This document shows, one piece after another, positions 53,469 through 64,000 of a DNA stretch of 64,000 bases. The translations under genes were made by a program, and so were the position numbers. Every line of letters begins with the position of its first letter. Position 1 is the stretch's first letter. The stretch is from Rostrohypoxylon terebratum (lineage: Eukaryota; Ascomycota; Sordariomycetes; Xylariales; Hypoxylaceae), in assembly GCA_022497145.1 (NCBI GenBank), contig MU385915.1, positions 62,001-126,000 on the forward strand. Reading direction: 5' to 3'. Below the pieces are notes generated by a model. It was given only the letters and a program-made list of their open reading frames with translations. It did no database searches and was not told the DNA's origin.

Positions 53469-55277
53469 CTACATCTTCTTACTCCACCACATGCGGCCGA
53501 AGCCGCGTTGCTGAAGCTCGCGACGGGCTGCACCATCTTGGAATTCGTCTACTCCGTCCATTATGGAGCTTCCACCGCTGCTGATCTTCTGGCTGGGTTT
53601 GTTGCCGAAGATCTTCAACGCGATGAACATGACAGCGCTACTGAGAATGCTCACGCAGAGAATGCCGATCATAACCAAATTGCTTCGGCGGTATTGGTGA
53701 GGCCCAGCAGCAGCATCGGCCGGCCAACCTGTATACAAGGCGTAAGTTGTGGTGATGCTACCAAGATTGCCCAGACCCGATACTAGTGCCGACGCAGCAG
53801 CAACGCCCACTTCCCCGTGGCGTTGCTGAAAAATCTCATTGGTCCAGGTCATACATATCGGCACTGTTGGGCCGAGGCCGAAACCAACCATCAAAAGTCC
53901 GCCATACCTCGCCCAAGGATTCGAAGTGGGAGCGAAGGTAACAGTAAGGAGGCCGGCAATCTGGATACATACAGCGCATGAAAAGAATAGTGGGCGGAGA
54001 CGATGAAAACGATCTGAAACCGGGGTGACGAGTAAGATCGCGATAAGATCCATCTAGCAAAATTAGGATACGGAAAGATGCATACAGGCACGGTCTACTT
54101 ACAATCCAAATCGGCGCAAAGAGAAGGCTTAGTTGCACGCCAGTGAATGATGGGTTTATACCGCGAATGATCACCGTACCGTAGAGTTGTGTGCCAATGC
54201 CGACCCCCACGACACCGAAATACATAAGAGTTAACGGCCAGAGCCTCCAATCGACGAGGACATATCCCAAGTCTTTGAGAGTCCAAGGTCTCGGATGGTA
54301 AACTCGCCTAAGATCTTCGTAGTGGATTAGGGCATCTTCGCCGGTCAAAGCTTCAGGCGTCGGGGGAAGCCACTTCATGAAGCCAGAATGTTCCCTCTTG
54401 ACGCCAGGTGGCAGGGGGCGTTCGGGTAACCACCAAAGCAGGGTCCATCCGAGGACGATAGCAATAAGTCCGTAGATAAGGAACATCCACTGGAACCCAA
54501 CAAGTCCGCGGCTACCATCCATGAGTTGGAACCCCGCAGAGACTAGACCGACAACTGCGGCTGAAACTTGTGCAGCAGTAAAATACTGTCCAATTCGTTT
54601 ACCCGTCCGGGATGGAGGATAGAAGAGGGTCAAGTAGTACGACATGCCGGGCCACATGCCAGCAATGACGACACCAAGCAAGAAGCGCAGTAGTCTTGTT
54701 TCGTCATTAACACACTGAGGCTAGATTGATAAAAGGTGCTCTCAATAGACTCACTTTAAACTCCAAGCAGCCTTGACAGCGGTAAAACAAGCTCCTATCA
54801 CACCCACGGCAAAAACGATTCTAGCCATCCAGACCCGAGGGCTGAGCCTGCTCATGATGAGATTCGAAGGACAATCGAAAATGACATATGAGACGTAGAA
54901 AAGTGCCAGCGCTGTAGAAACGTCGTTTGATGAGAGATCTAACATCGTCTCTAAATCATGACCAACATTTGCATTCATTGTCTGCGCCAATCCGATATTA
55001 GAGCGGATGGCGGAGCAAATGAAATATAGAATCCAGAAGGCTATGATTGGTCCTTAGCATCAGTATATCCTTCATGGCAAACCCTTCCAGGGCAATTGGC
55101 GGACTCACCTGGGATGATGCGAAGATCTAGTTTCCTGTAGACTTGCTCTACTCTCTCAATGTCGTACTCGACATGTGCGGGCTGGGAGGGCTCCCCATCC
55201 CCATGAATGGTTGCTTCGTGATCTGCATTGATCTTGACGAGGGTCTTATCCCCCGTCGTAGCTGAATCGGAAGCCAT
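53469..55277 (-). CDS. MFS transporter, Dal5-like anion:cation symporter family
   Basis: Plasma-membrane permease of the allantoate/nicotinate/vitamin-type ACS family; proton-coupled uptake of an organic anion is the family role. Exons: 55277-55109, 55040-54755, 54694-54103 and 54053-53469; 543 residues. The second intron uses acceptor AACAAG at 54695; nearer AG sites shift the frame, whereas this one gives SLKLLRFLLGVVIAGMWPG, the expected helix 4 block. Other introns are 68 and 49 nt. Family marks: cytosolic acidic N-terminus ending VEQVYRKLDLRIIP, ALALFYVSYVIFDCPSNLIM (helix 2), GMWPGMSYYLTLFYPP, the RTGKRIGQYF loop, FLIYGLIAIVLGW and late helices ending in KIFGNKPSQ. About 12 hydrophobic spans are visible. 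The substrate cannot be deduced. It is in the same orientation as the HPP gene upstream. Confidence 0.9.
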
Positions 55278-56098
55278 ACTTGCCTTACTTGGACTGTGAA
55301 GCAATGGAAGCGCGTGCTACCAGTCTTTTCAGGCTGCTTAACTCCGCCCGTCGTCCCTTGGGTTTCTTCGACTTGCCCAATCGCCTATTGAATGCCAACA
55401 CCCTGCAGACGAATGTCTATGTCTATGTCTAATGTAGGATAAAGATGCTTTGGATAGGAAAATTTCAAGAAGAGAAAAGAGTGAGAATTTGCAGTTACAA
55501 ATAATAAAATGCTCACTAGTTGCACTAGTTGAGCTCGATATAGCCAATGAGATAATCGCTAAGGAAAGACCTTGTGGGGCGTTATCCTTCATAGTCCTCT
55601 ATCTACCTAACTATAAAAGGATAGCCTAAACTCTATTGTAGCGACATCGTCTACATTCCCTGCGGATGTTTAAAACTTTAGGTAATTGTAACTCTATCTT
55701 AGGGTAGGTACAAAGCGAATACTTGAAAGTTGAGGTAAGCCTTAAACTCGTTCGTTGGTTCGTTGGTTCGTTGGTGGTATGGATCACAATCCTTACCCCT
55801 AACACCTCCAAACTACAAGAGTGAGACTACGGTAAAGTTCAGTGTCAACAAAAAACAACAACTCCAGGCATACAAGAGAAGAGCAAGATTTAGGCAATTC
55901 GTTCTGTGACATAGGACCATATGGCATACCTAGGTATCATTTTACGGTTTTACCCCTCGATCAAACATTCGGGTATATGCTGGGGACCGCCGTGCTCAAT
56001 ACAAGATGGATGACGCAGATGGCTGATTCCATTGGGTCTCAGGAGATGTTGGTGGAGAGAAAGTATGACAATGGGTGCAAGAGCAATACCATCAATTG
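55278..56098. other. intergenic region
   Basis: About 0.82 kb: promoter of the MFS gene and 3' end of the HPP gene. It has three copies of TTCGTTGG at 55751-55774 and repeated TCTATG words near 55410-55430. No other gene was seen. Confidence 0.5.
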
Positions 56099-57173
56099 TC
56101 ATAATCTTTCACTTAACTCCTCCAAGAACATCTTCTCCTCAGGTGAGAGATACATGTCATCTGGTGCGAGGACGCGCCCTCGCCTTATAACTACCTTCGC
56201 CTCTCCTGCGATATCTCTTCCTTCTAGGTGATGTGTCGCGGTCATCTCAAGCTTGGCCCCATTATCACTTCCGTAATCGCTTTTTCTGTGGTCCTGCTTC
56301 CGGCGGCCGACTTCCGCCGAAGTCCACCAGTAGACAGGGAATCGTCTCTGGATATTATTCAATAGCAGCGCCACGCATTGCATCAACACGCAGCCGAGGA
56401 GGACCACGGGTAGCAAAAACCATCCCATGTGCGCTACCCCCTCGTCGACAACTGCAAGCAGCGCCGTCGCACCCGCTGGCGGATGGATGGTTCCTGTCAG
56501 GGCCATGAATACGACAGCGCACGCACAACTAAGCGAGCCTGCGAGCCACGTCAACTCCCTCGACACGGGTCCCAGCGCAAATAACTTGCTTATAGTAACT
56601 CCGATTATACATGAAAACAGTTGTCCGAGTACAGCATTACGTGGTTGCGCGAGGGGGGATTCGATGGCGTAGAATTCGAGCACTGCGGCGGCACCCTTGA
56701 CATTGTTTAGCAGGTCGCCCTCGCGGAAATCCTGGCTGGCTGAGACATGTCGGTCGGAGACTCACAAAACTCCCGATAATGATAGGCGCTCCATGCCCCT
56801 CAAAGGAGGGAATGGCACGCCCCGCGAACTCGATAACGATCAGGGAGCAGAGGACCCCGATAAAGGCCCAAAAGATCATGGCTATGTTCCCAAGCGGCTT
56901 TTGCGGCACTGGCCTATAACCTAGGAAGTAAGCAATCGGATACGGTACGCGCTTCCACGGCGCCGCTGGCAGCCAAGGGTTGAGATAGTCGTCAATTTCG
57001 AAATTCCATGTCGACGGGCAGAAAGGCATCAGTGTCTTAGGTACCCTTGCCGAGTCGCAAGGGATCCGAGGTCGCAATCGAGATTGAGGTTGAGATTGGA
57101 GTTGAGAAGAATTAAGAAGGTCGCCGCGAGAAGAGGGGAAGCGAGCAACCAGCGCTCGTCGCCCACGACGCAT
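56099..57173 (-). CDS. HPP-family integral membrane protein
   Basis: Multi-span membrane protein of the HPP family (named for its His-Pro-Pro motif; a plant relative moves nitrite into plastids, the fungal role is not established). Exons: 57173-56766 and 56695-56099 (70-nt intron, branch CTAAAC, acceptor TCAAG), 334 residues. The join gives IIIGSFGAAAVLEFYAIESP, and the hallmark TGTIHPPAGATALLA is intact. Five hydrophobic segments are visible: AMIFWAFIGVLCSLIVIEF; the GSFGAAAVLEF region; NAVLGQLFSCIIGVTISKLF; CACAVVFMALT; and WFLLPVVLLGCVLMQCVALL. The soluble C-terminal tail ends in acidic LAPDDMYLSPEEKMFLEEL. The start may instead be the Met of MPFCPSTWNFEIDDYLNPW about 45 residues on, because the extra N-terminus is Arg/Ser/Gln-rich and not family-like. 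Confidence 0.85.
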
Positions 57174-58065
57174 ATGTAGACATGCCACCGGACTAACTAT
57201 ATCATAGGTATTTATAACATTGGCCCAGCTTTATCAGGTATCTACATCAATGACATGCGTCAGATTATGTATGTGTTTTCCCATTTTGCGCCAACCCAAT
57301 TATTTTCCCTTCTCCCTCATTCCACGAGAGAATGGTGTCATTTACACCTAACCCAGGACCTGGAAAGGTCGGTCAGGGAAGACATTTGCAAACCATTGAC
57401 TAAAACATTGAGGGTTTCTCCAGGGATATTTTGACGCGATGACAAATTGACCTCCCACCTGAGCATCATATTGGCTAACAAAAATCCAAAAAGGGATCAA
57501 GCCAGAGCGTTGGATCAACTGGCAAGGGCATAGCCTGACTCCGTCCCCCGAATACCGTATTTGTGGACCCGGTCCGGCCGTAGCATCTCCGCGGAGCTAT
57601 CCCTCCTCCTTTCTATATAGACAAATTGTTTCGCTCTTAAACGTCAGCAAAAGCAAAGTAAAGCAAAATTCGATAACGGGAGTAGAGGCACAAGATAAAT
57701 TCTATTTATTCATGAATGAGTCACCACCACGAGGTTTCGGGGCTTCTTCGAAGACTTGATCGAGGTCTCCCAAGAAAATCGTACTATTCGCCTCTAGCGC
57801 TAACACCGCTGAGACATCAACGATCAACTTAAGGTGTAAATGGGCCACGGGCCAAAATAAAGCGATGATTTTCACTACGGACGAGGCGACCGCCACTGTA
57901 TGTTTTGGAAAAGAATTAAGACTTGAGGATCGCATCACGCAATTGAGAATTGTCAATAACTTTAAAATGCGAATATGACAACCGTATGGATTGCGCGTCG
58001 AAGGGGCGGCTCAATTTCGGGATCTGAACGAAGCTATATCAATCCGGTTTAGGTGCCGATCTATC
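57174..58065. other. intergenic region
   Basis: About 0.9 kb: HPP promoter on the left and the upstream region of the 5S rRNA gene on the right. An 84-codon antisense frame (57702-57956) starts with TTG and is not considered a gene. Confidence 0.5.
58035..58040 (+). promoter_or_regulatory. TATA-like element about 30 nt before the 5S rRNA gene
   Basis: TATATC lies at -31 to -26 relative to the 5S start. Dispersed 5S genes of Neurospora are known to need a TATA element at about -29, so the position supports a functional gene. Confidence 0.6.
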
Positions 58066-58185
58066 ACATACGACCATAGGAGCTAGAGAACTCGGGATCC
58101 CGTCCGCTCTCCCCCAGGATAAGCTAGCTACCGCTGGACTAGTAGTTGGGTCGGTGACGACCAGCGAATCCCCGGTGTTGTATGT
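58066..58185 (+). rRNA. 5S ribosomal RNA, dispersed single copy, divergent sequence type
   Basis: A 120-nt gene recognised from the ends ACATACGACCATAGG and TGTTGTATGT and the internal words ATCCCGTCCGCTC, TAGTAGTTGGGT, GTGAC and CCAGCGAATCCC, which match filamentous-ascomycete 5S RNA. Helix I pairs fully: the first nine bases with the last nine (one G-T). Helix II (GAGCTAG with CTAGCTAC) and helix IV (GGTCG with CGACC) differ from the Neurospora form I remember, yet remain paired through compensating changes, which argues against a pseudogene. Length is standard, a TATA-like element sits at -30, and a run of nine T follows directly. Transcription is by Pol III with TFIIIA through the internal control region. 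It is convergent with the small gene at 58332-58559. Single 5S genes scattered among protein genes are typical of Sordariomycetes. Confidence 0.93.
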
Positions 58186-58193
58186 TTTTTTTT
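58185..58193 (+). terminator. Pol III T-run terminator of the 5S gene
   Basis: Nine consecutive T directly at the 3' end of the 5S sequence, followed by C and further T-rich sequence, as expected for Pol III termination. Confidence 0.9.
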
Positions 58194-58331
58194 CGGTTTT
58201 TCTTTCGTTTCGTTTTTTTCTCCAGCACGTCTGGTAGACTCCTATAGACAGTATCTAGAATTGTCTTGCCGAACCTGAGTCCATCAGCCTCTATACCACA
58301 GAGCGGATCCTCGACAGCCTACCCATAACTC

Positions 58332-58559
58332 TCACTTCATGCCCTGAGCTCCCATGAATGTGGTGCCTCCAGACGCATATGATTTGAAGGGGCTCGGTTC
58401 TCTAGAAGCCTCTTTCTTGGCGGCCTTGCTTTTATAGTCGAAGTACGGGTAATTGCTAAGGTAATTCATGACCTTCACTCGTTCCGACGATGGCATACGG
58501 TTGATAGCATCCTCCGCCAAGTGGTGGCATTCGGCAGAGGAACGCTTGCTGGAGGACAT
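58332..58559 (-). CDS. unknown 75-residue basic protein
   Basis: Open frame from an ATG at 58559 (a TTG 14 codons upstream was not used) to a TGA. The sequence is well mixed, starts Ser/Lys-rich, and contains HHLAEDAINRMPSSER and VMNYLSNYPYFDYKSKAAKK followed by a Gly/Ser tail. No signal peptide or membrane span. It looks like a genuine small protein from its composition, but I recognise no family. Its 3' end faces the 5S gene about 140 nt away. Confidence 0.55.
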   Translation of the reverse strand: MSSSKRSSAECHHLAEDAINRMPSSERVKVMNYLSNYPYFDYKSKAAKKEASREPSPFKSYASGGTTFMGAQGMK

Positions 58560-61500
58560 TATGAACGTATTGCGTATGTTTGCGAAAGTTGGCGACGTCA
58601 AAATCCAGCCGGTGTGCTTCGTTCAGCTCTGTATGTAGGTATATAACTGCGCTCCAACTTGTCTTGTTGACTTGGATATTGTGAGAAAGTGGCTGGGCGA
58701 ACAGTTGTGGTCGACGAAATCCATGAAGAGAGATTTCGTTAAGTAGGTTTCGGGTTTCAGGATAATGCTTTGCTCGAGGTGTGCGGTGATTCTATCTTCG
58801 AAGAAGTATTGGGGACGTGCTGTCGAGTCACCGAGGTTATTGTCGATATTATCACTGTGTCTACTGACACGAGAACAAAAATCGTCTAATTAACCTTCAT
58901 AGTTGACAGTGTCAATATATTTTATGATGCAACATAAAGGACTGCTAGCAGATTGGACAACTTATTGTCGCGAAGTGTGCAAGTGCGATGCGCATTTTGA
59001 CGATAAATTTTGATACTTCACGAACAAATAGGTAGGTACGTATTCCCATGACTTCAACATATCCATCGTCCACTCTTAGAGTATTTCCCTAATAACTAGG
59101 GCACAGAAATCACGAGAATCATATGAGAATTAAAGTGTGTATATTAACATTATTTACTATATGGCAGATATATTCATTGTGAACTGCTGATGCATCCCTC
59201 AGCAAGATAAAAAGCAGCGATGCCATCAGCAGGTACTCATCGAACCATACTTGAACTAGATACTCACCAAGTACTAGGCGAGAGTACGCAGTTTTGCTCA
59301 ACGACACCATTCTAGGTACCGTCGATCCTGAAAGCCTTTAGTTAGCAAAGAATGTTTTACACACCATGGGCAGGAGTCACCAAGAGAAATAAAACAGCAA
59401 TGTCATTAACCGAGAGGATCAATGAGAAATATAATATATACCCAAGTCAATTGATCTCTTATTCATGTGTAGTATGTGTTTAAACAAGATCCATGAGTTC
59501 AGAGCATCTCACGCGATCCCCTATCTATCTCATCAAGCCCTCCGTGGTAAATACAGTACCCATTATTGGCACCAAGGCATCGAAAGTTCGTTCTACTACA
59601 GAAATCCATGCCATCCCCTTTATATCACTGCTATTGCCGACCGTCTCTTTTTATCTAGGCCAAAACGATACCCGAACCCCATGATTATAGGCAGGCCCTT
59701 CGGCACCGGTCTCTTGAAAGGGGTTAGGCGCTGGAAGGCCCCCCTTCTTGTCCGCATATTGGCTGAGTATATTCATTCCCATCACACGGTTAGAGTTTGG
59801 GGAAGCAGATTCAGCGACAATGGCGCCTCTCTGAACCTGGAGTGTGGTCCAGGGAAAGAGATGCATATGGCCTGATCGGGTTTGTCAGCCATGAGTCTAT
59901 GTTCGAGTAACCGAGCAATATTATACTTTGAACAGCAGCTTCTGCTTTTGCCTATCCACGTCTTGATTGTCTTTGGTCGAATGTCTGCAAAGTCGAGAAA
60001 TCTCAAGAAATCGTCAAGGTACCTAATACTCACAAGGACACGCTTTGGTCTATCTAAGTATATGTAAAGACTCTCATCTCTAAATACCTCCTAGTGATTC
60101 AAAGATTCAGTGATGCACCAGCGAGCCGCCTTGAGCCACAGAGTGACTTCCTAACAGTCATATCGCTTTTGATAGAAGCGTTTGCAATGAATTGGTAGCA
60201 GGAAAATGAGTAACTCCAAACTCGTTCTCTGTGCCTCACCGCCTACCACCGACATTATCCGAACTATCCCGTTGTCTCGTCACAACAATCTTGGGGCCGT
60301 GATGTTAGACCGAGCGAAATTTCTTCACAATCAGATGCATCGGCGAATTACCACCTGAAAGTGCATTTCAGCTGGCTTGAAGCTTGACCAATCACATAAC
60401 CCCGAGGGCGAGATGGCTGTAGTACCAGATGAGTCATGAATTCGTCCGATTTGTCCCACCGCCTACCTATATACACCCCGCCAAGGTATCCAGACCCCTC
60501 GTCAGATCTGTAATTTTGCGTCCGTGTGGCTTGATGACCATGTCCATATGCAAAACATACCAAGCCGACGCCGCCGCCACGGTAATGCGCATGGAGGGCA
60601 CAGACATTATTATGCCTCAAGGTACCTCCCAGAAGGCTGGAGGGTAGATACATGCGCGCTCAGCCGGGCGAAGGTACTTCGCGGCTTCAACGGCGAAACA
60701 GGACGTCCCTAGCTCGTCGAGACATGCCTGTACCCGTTCCCCCAGCAAGACCCGGCACCCGTCGCACTGACAGAAGAGCACAGACGGACGGCCCCCAAAG
60801 TTTCTTCAACAATGCCTCGAATCCAATCATACAGACCTATAATGTCTTGGAAACAATGGAACCATTCGAAGAAATGAGATAAAAAAAGACTTGTGTGCAG
60901 ACCGACCCTGCAGAATGGACCAACGAGATTCGGTGTGGCAGCGGGTTTCTTTTAAAAGAAAAATGCTATCGTGACACTGCGTTGGGTCACTTGCCATAGG
61001 TAACCACGTCGTGAAAACCTCGGTGTACTGTATACATACCTACCAAAGGTATATACTATACTACCTGCGCAGGCAGGCTAGGACGAATGAGTTAGGTAGG
61101 CTGGGCTGGCCTAGACACGTCGACGATGGAGAAGACATGGCTAGGCGCAGCACCGCAATTCCGGCACGGGGAATCGTCGTACGCACATACACACAACGCA
61201 CATAACCTTCCTTACGTTCATGGATGAGAAGCAGGCTAGGCATCTTTATACCTGAGGCTTAGGTAGCGCGCTTGCGTGGAAGATGCATGGAAGGATGCCG
61301 CCGCTGAGCGAATTGGGGGGCGCGCCTCGAGAGGAGATACCGTCATCTTGTTGTTTCGGGAGGGGCGGAACCTGACAGCCAGAGAGTTGGGATGCTTAGG
61401 GCTCGACATCACACAGGCACGCAAGTGAGGCCGTTGGCTGCCGGCTCGCTGCGTCTTGGGGCCATGGTCGACCGGGAAGCGGTCGCTGCCATCAGCACCG

Positions 61501-64000
61501 TCGCGCCCTCTGCTTGCTCTGGTTGGTGGACAGGGACCAGGACGCCGGTCGAGATCTGTTCCGTGTAAATTCATATGAAGGCGCCCGCCAGCTGAATACC
61601 TACTTGCCTACCTACCTAGTTTGTTATGTGCTATGCGCTTTGTGCTATGTATGTATGTATGTATGTGTATTTATCCCACCGAGGCAAATTGATTCCGAGA
61701 GATAAGACGTCTTATACTTGTCCTACTTAGGTAGGTGGCCACCATCGACACAACATGGCAGAGCTGTGTGTAAACTTTACATTACCGAAGACCCAGACCC
61801 TAGGACCCGAGTACGCGGCGCCTTAGATGGTTTTCCTTGTCTGAGCCTTAGGGGCTCGAGTGAGATTCGAAATGCCACCCATGCGGCTCACGTAGACCCC
61901 AGATTTCTCGGTGATCGGGTCGATCGGCGCCATGGTAGTAGAAATGTGTACAAACAAAGTGCCCAGTCTAGGTGGATATTTCCTAATGGAGGAGCTGCGT
62001 GTTTCGCCACAAAAAGCCATGAGAGAGCTGTCATGCGCACGGAAGAAAATATTTCTCCACGAATCTCAGGACACGGAGTAGTGAGACGGGAATTATTCGA
62101 GATGATGATGGATAGGTAGGTACCTATTTTTACGGGAACTTTTTAGGTGGAATGCGATGGATATGATGTGGCTGGCGTCAGTATCCACGCACGCACGCAC
62201 AGCACGAAGGAAGTACTTGAGATATTCCTTGTCTTCTCGGTCACACGGCGCTGACAACAATGATCGTGGCTCTACTAGATTCACCTTGAGAATGTGGAGA
62301 GAACCGAGTAAATACCTAGTATCTAAGAGGATTATATGGATTTTCTGGGTTTTCTGGATGACTTCTACGCATAAGAGACGAAAGGGTAAGCGCTAAGACG
62401 ATGACAGACTTTTGTCGCCATAAGATGCTCGACGGAGTCTAGTGCATAGGCGATCATTGGGCGGGCTCAGTACGTGTCCGGAGCGGATCGGTAGGGAACT
62501 TGCGTAGATCACCGGTCCGGCCGCGCCTATAGCGGTATTGAAAGGTGTAGATGAAGGTGACGGGTTGCGGCATTTGGTATAATGAGCTGTGTTATCTTCT
62601 CAAATAGGGCTGGCCTATTATCCTCTCAAGAACGTAAATGGTTAGCTAGTTGAAAGTTCCCGTCCGTACTCGGGATCGACGCAGGGGAAGTTTGTAGATC
62701 ATTCGGCATAGCCATCGTATATGTCGGTATCTCAAACTCTTGCTCATGTCCACTTTCACCAGCCCACACTGACAGACTGGCTCGTCATAGATACCTAGGT
62801 CCTAGGTCCTATACTGTAAGCGGCTGATACATAGGATACTAAGTTCCAATGCAGTAAGCACTCCACTAACTATTGTGGCAAGATGCATGCCGAAGGCTTT
62901 GAAGGATCGCTAATGATACGCTGCAATAAACCGCCTTTATTAAGAAATGGAGATGGTGGTTAACGCAACGTCTCTTGATCAACCTGTTGACAAGATCAGA
63001 TTGAAAATTAGGTACCTATCTATGACATATGTATGTGGCGTGGCATTTAGACGAGGCTGGAACTCGGATTGCATGATGGTATTGCGTAGAATCTCACTGC
63101 ACAGACCACACATCTGCGTCTAACTGTAGTTGGTACTAAAGAGGTTCATCCAAATGTTGCTTTAGTAGATTGTAGGCAGGTAGGCAGGCAGCTAGCCCTA
63201 TTGACTCAGGAAAATGAAAAAGCCGACAGTCTGTGTCGTACTGGACAGATATATGGGGTCCAGCTGAGTTATTCGGTAATAGCAGAAGTTCGTACAAGAG
63301 GTAGCACTGAAGCTTGATGAGGTGATGAGGAGATGATCCCGGGGTCGACCGCGCTATAGATAGTAGAGATAGCTCTGGTGACCATTCAGGAACCATTGCC
63401 AATAAATGTAATAACGTAATAAGGCTGCGTGGGCATGGTTTGGTGTTCTGTGAACTAAAAATAACACTCTCAATGGCAATAAAGTACTCCAAGAGTAGTA
63501 CACCTTCTCGAAGTCTTGAAGGCGTACAAAGTAGTAATTGACGTTGTTTGCCTCTCATGCGATGAGCAAAATTGATATTCGTCTCCTTTCTCGAACCCCT
63601 GAAACTTATCTTGGCTGGGCAATCGGCTCCACGGGTTCGTGTTGACGTACATACATACTAGACCGTATATGATAGAAAGACAAGAAAATACCACATACTT
63701 TCTGAGGAGGGCCGAATGTATGCGAATTGGCATCTCGTTATAGTACAACTTGGAAGGGAGATGCATGTTATAATTGCGGTGAAGGATTTCAGTAAATCCT
63801 GTTCCCGTCCTAGCAGCCTAGATCGGTAAGTCTTTGGCGACAGGTAAGGTCGATGGTAGTGGTGTGGCCCCGGAGTTTAGAACCCACATCCTGTTTCTCG
63901 TCGGCTGTACGTCAGATACCTGGGCTGTATGTAGGTACGTATTGTATGTACATAACTTAGTTAGTAGTACTGTAGTAGTATGTATGTACGTTACAATGAT
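58560..64000. other. gene-free right end
   Basis: About 5.4 kb in which I could not support any gene. Frames of up to 140 codons occur (63136-63558 minus, 59465-59875 plus) but look random and have no homology I can recall. Features seen: a (TATG)n run at about 61645-61667, CCTAGG clusters at about 61600-61618 and 62791-62812, and (GCAC)n-like text near 62190. No tRNA, rRNA or transposon end was recognised. It includes the promoter of the small 58559 gene. Confidence 0.45.

Noticed and set aside
63136..63558. 140-codon ATG frame on the minus strand
   Set aside because: Leu/Ser-rich text with no recognisable motif, no plausible neighbouring exons, and a length that can arise by chance in a 5-kb gene-free stretch.

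Overview
The window is nuclear DNA of a filamentous ascomycete (Pezizomycotina), most likely a sordariomycete. The evidence is short spliceosomal introns (mostly 49-95 nt, GT..AG, many with a CTAAT/CTAAC-like branch site), single genes separated by long leaders, no operons, a dispersed single 5S rRNA gene of the Neurospora type, and fungus-specific families (Sae2/Ctp1, Orm, Air1/2, a Dal5-type permease, an HPP membrane protein). Intergenic DNA is littered with short clusters of the palindromic words CCTAGG, GGTACC and TAGGTA. I cannot assign a genus. Starts below are ATG starts; several longer reading frames exist only if TTG or GTG is accepted as a start, so they were trimmed.

Layout: 1-3548 no gene seen. 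3549-8116 (-) largest subunit of RNA polymerase III. 9574-12950 (+) DDHD-domain phospholipase, five exons. 14415-15551 (-) seven-zinc-knuckle Gis2/CNBP protein, seven exons. 19074-21429 (+) Sae2/CtIP DNA-end-resection factor. 22800-25950 (+) Ubp3/USP10-type deubiquitinase. 27003-27746 (+) broken gene. 28662-30359, 31090-31794 and 32427-33235 (-) three unknown proteins, the last with a frame discontinuity. 34265-36106 (-) Gly/Ser/Thr-rich single-span membrane protein. 37125-38171 (-) class I O-methyltransferase. 39673-40461 (-) secreted, probably GPI-anchored repeat protein. 41374-42190 (-) Orm1/2 sphingolipid regulator. 43977-46265 (+) Air1/Air2-type TRAMP zinc-knuckle protein. 48112-48789 (+) unknown Pro-rich protein. 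51913-52635 (+) antibiotic-biosynthesis-monooxygenase-fold protein. 53469-55277 (-) MFS anion permease. 56099-57173 (-) HPP-family membrane protein. 58066-58185 (+) 5S rRNA gene. 58332-58559 (-) small unknown protein. 58560-64000 no gene seen.

The genes are mainly housekeeping: RNA (RPC1, 5S, Gis2, Air), genome repair (Sae2), protein turnover (Ubp3), lipids (DDHD phospholipase, Orm) and transport. They do not form a biosynthetic cluster, and I saw no transposon or CRISPR-like system. The least expected items are a 5S rRNA gene that differs internally from the Neurospora form I remember but keeps its helices through paired changes, a set of four degenerate repeats beside the MFS gene, and three ATGA stop/start overlaps at gene boundaries.
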